A DNA stretch of 64,000 nt. Origin: Streptomyces caatingaensis. Its GTDB lineage: Bacteria > Actinomycetota > Actinomycetes > Streptomycetales > Streptomycetaceae. The notes beneath the pieces are model-generated. The model did no database searches, was not told the DNA's origin, and worked only from the letters and a program-made list of their open reading frames with translations. The position numbers were made by a program, and so were the translations under genes. The stretch covers positions 682,001-746,000 of the forward strand of contig NZ_LFXA01000009.1 in NCBI RefSeq assembly GCF_001187435.1, written 5' to 3'. This document shows, in pieces, positions 60,446 to 64,000 of the stretch; position 1 is the first letter of the stretch, and each line of letters starts with the position of its first letter.

Positions 60446-61330
60446 CTAGCGCCCCCTCAGCACCGCCTCCACCCGCTCCGCCGCCTCCGCCAAGTACCCG
60501 CGGCACTCCGCCAGTTGACCGGCGGTGACGCCATGGTCCCGGGCCGCGTCCCGGATCCCGTCCCGGAAGCGGTCGAGCAGCCGGTCGAGATCGCGGACCG
60601 GATCCGTGGACGCGGAGTCGTCCACGGAGGCCCAGTCCGGGGCGGCCGCCGGCCGCGATCCGTCACGGCCCCCGCCCGCCAGTGAACCCAGCTCCCGGGC
60701 CAGCGCGTTGACGCCCTCCACCAGCCCCGTGGGCCAGTCCCCGCGCCGCGCGTGCTCCCGCACCTGCTCCTGCACGCGCTCCTTGATGCGCAGCACCTCG
60801 TCCCGCGCGTTCTCCTGGACGCGCCGGGCCTGGCGCCGGGCCTGCTGGGCCTCCTGGCGGGCCCGGCGGCTGTCCTCGCGGGCGCGGCGGGCCTGTTCCC
60901 GCCACTCCTCCTTCGCGGCGGCGAGGGGGTCGCCGAACGCGGCGCCCGCCTCGCGCATCTCGCGCCGCATCTCGCGCCGCAGGTCACCGGCGGCGTCGCG
61001 GACGTCCTCCCGGATGTCGGCGGCGAGGGCGGCGACGGAGTCCTGGATCTCCAGCTCCAGCTCGGCCAGTTCGCCGCGCCGGCCGTCGAGTTCGGAGCGG
61101 CCGGCGCCGGTGATGGAGTAGACCTTGCGGCCGCCCTCGGTGGCGTGGCTGACCAGGCCCTCGGCCTCCAGCTTGGCGAGCCGGGGGTAGACGGTGCCGG
61201 CGGAGGGCGCGTAGAGGCCCTGGAAGCGCTCCTCCAGCAGGCGGATGATCTCGTACCCGTGGCGCGGCGCTTCGTCGAGGAGCTTGAGCAGGTAGAGGCG
61301 CAGCCTGCCGTGGGCGAAGACGGGTGCCAT
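60446..61330 (-). CDS. PadR-family transcriptional regulator with coiled-coil C-terminus
   Basis: A 294-aa regulator. The PadR winged helix occupies about residues 5-90 (LLKLLDEAPRHGYEIIRLLEERFQGLYAPSAGTVYPRLAKLEAEGLVSHATEGGRKVYSIT). A long charged, Arg/Glu/Ala-rich coiled-coil (about 95-205) and a C-terminal helical domain follow. It is longer than typical PadR (about 180 aa). It starts one base inside the stop of the upstream DUF4097 gene (TAATG), so both are one operon, probably autorepressed through the palindrome at 62244-62286. Confidence 0.9.
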   Translation of the reverse strand: MAPVFAHGRLRLYLLKLLDEAPRHGYEIIRLLEERFQGLYAPSAGTVYPRLAKLEAEGLVSHATEGGRKVYSITGAGRSELDGRRGELAELELEIQDSVAALAADIREDVRDAAGDLRREMRREMREAGAAFGDPLAAAKEEWREQARRAREDSRRARQEAQQARRQARRVQENARDEVLRIKERVQEQVREHARRGDWPTGLVEGVNALARELGSLAGGGRDGSRPAAAPDWASVDDSASTDPVRDLDRLLDRFRDGIRDAARDHGVTAGQLAECRGYLAEAAERVEAVLRGR

Positions 61331-62172
61331 TACAGGACCTTCCCTTCGGGTGCTTCGGCCGCTTCGGGCCGGCGCAGCAGGGCGAGGGCGCCGGAGATGG
61401 TGGAGATCTTGATCCGTCCGCCGCCCGCGCCCAGCCGGCCGGAGAGGCGCTTGGGGCCCCAGGGGCTGTTGACGGACAGGGGCGCGAAGGCGCAGGAGAC
61501 GGGGCCGGTCGCGGTGGTGGCCTCCACGTCCGCGTCCGTCGCCTCCGGCAGCCGCAGGGCGACGTCGCCGGAGACGGTGGTCAGGTCGAGCGCGGGGCGC
61601 GTGCCCTCGGCGAGATCGATGACCATGCTGCCGTTGACCGTCTCGGCCCTGACGGCGCCGCCGCGGCCCTCGACGAGGGTGAGGTCGCCGGAGACGGAGT
61701 TGAAGCGCAGGTCGCCGGCGAGGGACTGGGCCTCCAGGGCGCCGGCGACGCTCTCGGCCCGGACGGGCCCGCCGAGGCCGACGAGTGTGACGTCGCCGGT
61801 GACGCCGCGGACGTCCGTGGCTCCGGTGACGCCCGAGACGACGGCCGAGGCGGCGACGACGCCGGCCTCGACCCGCGTGGCGGTGGGCACGGTGAGGGTG
61901 ACGGTGACGCTGCGCCGCCGGCCGGGGCGGTCGAGCCAGGAGAGCAGGCCGCGCCAGGGCAGGTCCTCGTATCCGACGGTCAGCAGTCCGCTCTCCAGGG
62001 TGACGCGCAGCGGCGGCCCGGAGACGGCGGTCAGCTCGAGCCGGGCGGGCCCGGAGTCGGTGCCGACGATGTTGAGGGTGCCCTTGACGAGGCGCACGTT
62101 CAGCGCGGTGACCGGTTCCTCGAAGGTGAGCTTCTGCGGTGCGGTCAGCGACCACTCCGGCGGTGTCGGCAT
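61330..62172 (-). CDS. DUF4097 beta-strand repeat protein
   Basis: A 280-aa protein of unknown function. From about residue 85 it is a series of short beta repeats (VSGVTGATDVRGVTGDVTLVGLGGPVRAESVAGALEAQSLAGDLRFNSVSGDL), the right-handed helix typical of DUF4097. There is no signal peptide. It is coupled to the PadR gene. PadR-DUF4097 operons are common in actinobacteria and often linked to envelope stress. Confidence 0.88.
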   Translation of the reverse strand: MPTPPEWSLTAPQKLTFEEPVTALNVRLVKGTLNIVGTDSGPARLELTAVSGPPLRVTLESGLLTVGYEDLPWRGLLSWLDRPGRRRSVTVTLTVPTATRVEAGVVAASAVVSGVTGATDVRGVTGDVTLVGLGGPVRAESVAGALEAQSLAGDLRFNSVSGDLTLVEGRGGAVRAETVNGSMVIDLAEGTRPALDLTTVSGDVALRLPEATDADVEATTATGPVSCAFAPLSVNSPWGPKRLSGRLGAGGGRIKISTISGALALLRRPEAAEAPEGKVL

Positions 62173-62243
62173 CTGGGCCTCCTGGGGAGAGGGACGCGGC
62201 GGCGGGCGGCGGGGACCGGCCGGCCGCCCCGCCCCTACGCAAC

Positions 62244-62286
62244 ATATCGCGTCTTATCGTGTCTCTGCGAAACACGATATATCGCG
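62244..62286. promoter_or_regulatory. Candidate PadR operator
   Basis: TATCGTGT (62255-62262) and ACACGATA (62272-62279) are perfect inverted arms spaced by 9. ATATCGCG appears directly repeated at 62244 and 62279. The site is in the divergent promoter region of the PadR operon, in the only AT-rich patch, so autoregulation is likely. Confidence 0.65.
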
Positions 62287-62330
62287 GCTGTGCGAAGTCA
62301 AGCGGTCCCGGCGTGGCATAGCGTGGACGC

Positions 62331-63149
62331 ATGTCCGCTATCGATCACCCACCGGCGCACACCCCCGCGGCGGGAGTCCTGCTGCTCTGCCGGGCCGCGC
62401 CCGACCGCGTACGACCCTCCGCGCAGCTCCTGCGGCGGCCGCTGCTCATGGCCCCGGCGGGCGAGGGGTGGAGCGTCCTGGTCCCCGCCGGGGAGTCCTG
62501 GCGCGACAACGGCGCCAACCCGGCCGCGGTCACGGCGGACTGGGCGCACGCGCTGACCGCGGACGGCGACTGGCCGGTCGTCGGCCTGTGGTGGGACGCG
62601 GACGGGGCGGGCTTCGTGGTGGCGGCGGGCCTGCGGCGGACGGTCGGCCACACCTGGCTGGCGGACGGCACCCCGCTCGGCGGGCACGAGGCGATGACCG
62701 CCCTGCGGGCCCGGCTGGGCCTCGATCCCGTACTGGACGGCGCGGCCCTCGACCGGCTGATCGAGCAGGACGGCGGCGACGACAGGGCGGACGCCGCGGC
62801 GCGGGTGCTCGGACTGGTCGCGGTCCTGGCCCGGGCCGGCCTCCACCTCGGGCCCGGGGTCATCCCGGGCGCGGACGCCGGGCGGCTGTGCGCGGCGGCC
62901 GGGGCGCTGCCGGGGGCCGAGCCGGTGGACTGGCCGGGCTGGCGGGCGGCGGAGCGCGGGGCGCTCGGCGTCTGGACGCGCGGACCGCGGGCCCGCGCGC
63001 TCGGGACGGCCGAGGTCGCCGTCGGCGCGGCGCTCCTCGTCTGGTCGCGCCGGTGCGCGCGGCGCGGATGGCGCGCGGCGGGCGTCGCGCTCGTCACCGA
63101 CGGGGCGCTGACGCTGCTCTACGACCGGTGGCGCGCGGGGCGCGGATAG
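62331..63149 (+). CDS. Conserved actinobacterial hypothetical protein
   Basis: A 272-aa protein of unknown function. The first 90 residues (LLLCRAAPDRVRPSAQLLRRPLLMAPAGEGWSVLVP ... WPVVGLWWDADGAGFVVAAG) look like a compact alpha/beta domain. Residues about 130-235 are helical and Ala/Leu-rich, and the C-terminal part (ALLVWSRRCARRGWRAAGVALV) is weakly hydrophobic. It is divergent from the PadR operon and may respond to the same operator. I recognise no motif. Confidence 0.75.
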   Translation: MSAIDHPPAHTPAAGVLLLCRAAPDRVRPSAQLLRRPLLMAPAGEGWSVLVPAGESWRDNGANPAAVTADWAHALTADGDWPVVGLWWDADGAGFVVAAGLRRTVGHTWLADGTPLGGHEAMTALRARLGLDPVLDGAALDRLIEQDGGDDRADAAARVLGLVAVLARAGLHLGPGVIPGADAGRLCAAAGALPGAEPVDWPGWRAAERGALGVWTRGPRARALGTAEVAVGAALLVWSRRCARRGWRAAGVALVTDGALTLLYDRWRAGRG

Positions 63150-63219
63150 GCCGGAGCGCGGCCCGGGGGGCTTCGGCGCGCCCCCTCAGGGCGCTTCCCC
63201 CGGGCGCCCCCGCCCGCTT

Positions 63220-63399
63220 CTACTCGTCGTCCTCGTCGTCGAGCCGCGCCAGCCACGTCGCCAGCCGCTCCACCGGAACCTCGAAGTCCGGGTTGAGGTC
63301 CACGAACGTGCGCAGCTGCTCGGCGACCCAGCCCAGGGTGACCTCCTCCTCGCCCCGTCGGTTCTCCAGTTCCTCGATGCCGCGGTCGGTGAAGTACAA
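63220..63399 (-). CDS. DUF6104-family small acidic protein
   Basis: A 59-aa conserved Streptomyces protein: YFTDRGIEELENRRGEEEVTLGWVAEQLRTFVDLNPDFEVPVERLATWLARLDDEDDE (quoted by its two halves, residues 2-20 and 35-59). TTG 63399 with GGAG 6 bases upstream gives the usual family length. A longer ATG frame (63507) adds a Pro/Arg-rich stretch without family features. Function is unknown. Confidence 0.85.
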   Translation of the reverse strand: MYFTDRGIEELENRRGEEEVTLGWVAEQLRTFVDLNPDFEVPVERLATWLARLDDEDDE

Positions 63400-63599
63400 C
63401 GCTCTCTCCGTCTGGGGTGGTTCGGGTCGTTCCGGCGGTCCCGGCCGTCGGCGGTCCCGGTCGGCCCCGGGCGCTCCGGGAGTCCCAGGATAGGCGGCGT
63501 TGGCCATGGCCTCTCGCGTCTGTCAGACCCGAGGACTAGCCTGCTGCATCACACGGGGCTGCACCCTCGGGGTGCACCGGACGGCGGGGGGACGCGCAC

Positions 63600-63992
63600 G
63601 TGGCGGACGGGATCACCCAAGTGCGGCTCGACGACGGCACGGTCGTCTGGGCCAGGATCAGCGAGGCCCAGGAGCTGCGCGCGCCGGGCGCGGGCGGCTA
63701 CCAGGACTCCAGCGCCGCGCGCCGGGTCGCACGGCTCGCGAGCGGCATGTCGGACGTCGTGCGCGGGGTCGTGGGCTCGCTGCGCACGGGCCTCGCGGCG
63801 GCACGGCCGCAGGAGGTCAAGGTCGAGTTCGGCATCGAGCTGTCCGCCCAGTCGGGGCAGGTCATCAGCATGATCGCCGACGGGGGCGGCAAGGCGTCCG
63901 TCAATGTGACGCTGACCTGGACCGAGGGCGGCCCGGGCGAGGACGCCGACGGCGGCGCCCCCCGGACGCCCGTGACCCCCAGCGCTCCTTGA
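63600..63992 (+). CDS. Trypsin-co-occurring domain 1 (Trypco1/CU044_2847-like) protein
   Basis: A 130-aa protein with a short N-terminal beta motif (GITQVRLDDGTVVWARIS), a charged middle, and the Trypco1-like core KVEFGIELSAQSGQVISMIADGGGKASVNVTLTWTEG. Such proteins are usually encoded next to a trypsin-like protease or related effector. The next gene lies outside the window. GTG start at 63600. The acidic Pro-rich tail is probably disordered. Confidence 0.75.
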   Translation: MADGITQVRLDDGTVVWARISEAQELRAPGAGGYQDSSAARRVARLASGMSDVVRGVVGSLRTGLAAARPQEVKVEFGIELSAQSGQVISMIADGGGKASVNVTLTWTEGGPGEDADGGAPRTPVTPSAP

Positions 63993-64000
63993 GCCCCCAC

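Overview
The window is high-GC actinobacterial DNA and reads as a Streptomyces chromosome. The signs are dense G/C-ending codons, a WhiB-like WblE, a SigH/UshX sigma/anti-sigma pair, nickel superoxide dismutase (sodN) with its maturation protease, rare TTA codons confined to regulators, and many GTG/TTG starts. From memory of the family, the order histidine kinase - wblE - DAG kinase - membrane protein - sigH - ushX ... sodN - sodX - glutamate-type ABC - malic enzyme - zinc-type dehydrogenase matches one block of the Streptomyces coelicolor core chromosome (about SCO5239 to SCO5262). All functional calls come from reading the sequence; no database search was run.

Region 1 (1-12.0 kb) looks accessory to that block. 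It holds a qcrCAB operon (cytochrome bc1 complex, qcrB cut by the left edge) without the usual upstream ctaE. Next come a PhzS-like flavin monooxygenase with a small ABM-family protein, an ArsR/SRPBCC pair, and then a StrR-type ParB-domain regulator (with an in-frame TTA codon), a short class II DAHP synthase and a Baeyer-Villiger monooxygenase on the other strand. This could be the edge of a small aromatic or phenazine-like biosynthetic locus, possibly with an extra copy of complex III as a spare target. That is inference.

Region 2 (12.1-36.7 kb) is chromosomal backbone. It contains the sensor kinase, wblE, DAG kinase and sigH/ushX; an acetyltransferase, a CPA1 antiporter, a PLP deaminase-like enzyme, an amidase and a glutaminase; and AraC and VOC proteins, a FabH-like KAS III, an alkaline phosphatase next to a TatA-like protein and an LCP protein. 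It ends with a P-type Mg-type ATPase and its ArsR, an EamA transporter remnant, an MFS/LysR divergent pair and a lipoprotein.

Region 3 (36,685-50,061) is a 13.4 kb integrative mobilizable element bounded by perfect 20-bp direct repeats. The right repeat is the 3' end of sodN, so the element uses sodN rather than a tRNA as its attachment site and restores the last codons. It carries a tyrosine integrase, an excisionase-like protein, an XRE regulator, a MobC plus relaxase pair, a DUF3631-type ATPase and, as cargo, a lasso-peptide gene cluster. The cluster holds a precursor, an asparagine-synthetase-like cyclase, an RRE protein, a transglutaminase-like peptidase and a PIMT-like methyltransferase. 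The core peptide has an Asp-Thr pair in its predicted ring, the signature of aspartimide-forming lasso peptides. A divergent XRE/TPR regulator with a TTA codon and helically phased direct repeats at its 5' end sits beside it. This is the most interesting system in the window.

Region 4 (50.0-64.0 kb) resumes the backbone: sodN/sodX, a CGNR zinc-finger protein, a polar amino acid ABC transporter, NAD-malic enzyme, a secreted beta-propeller, an MDR dehydrogenase, a secreted GH5 hydrolase, a PadR/DUF4097 operon with a clear palindromic operator, conserved small proteins, and a Trypco1-like protein at the right edge.
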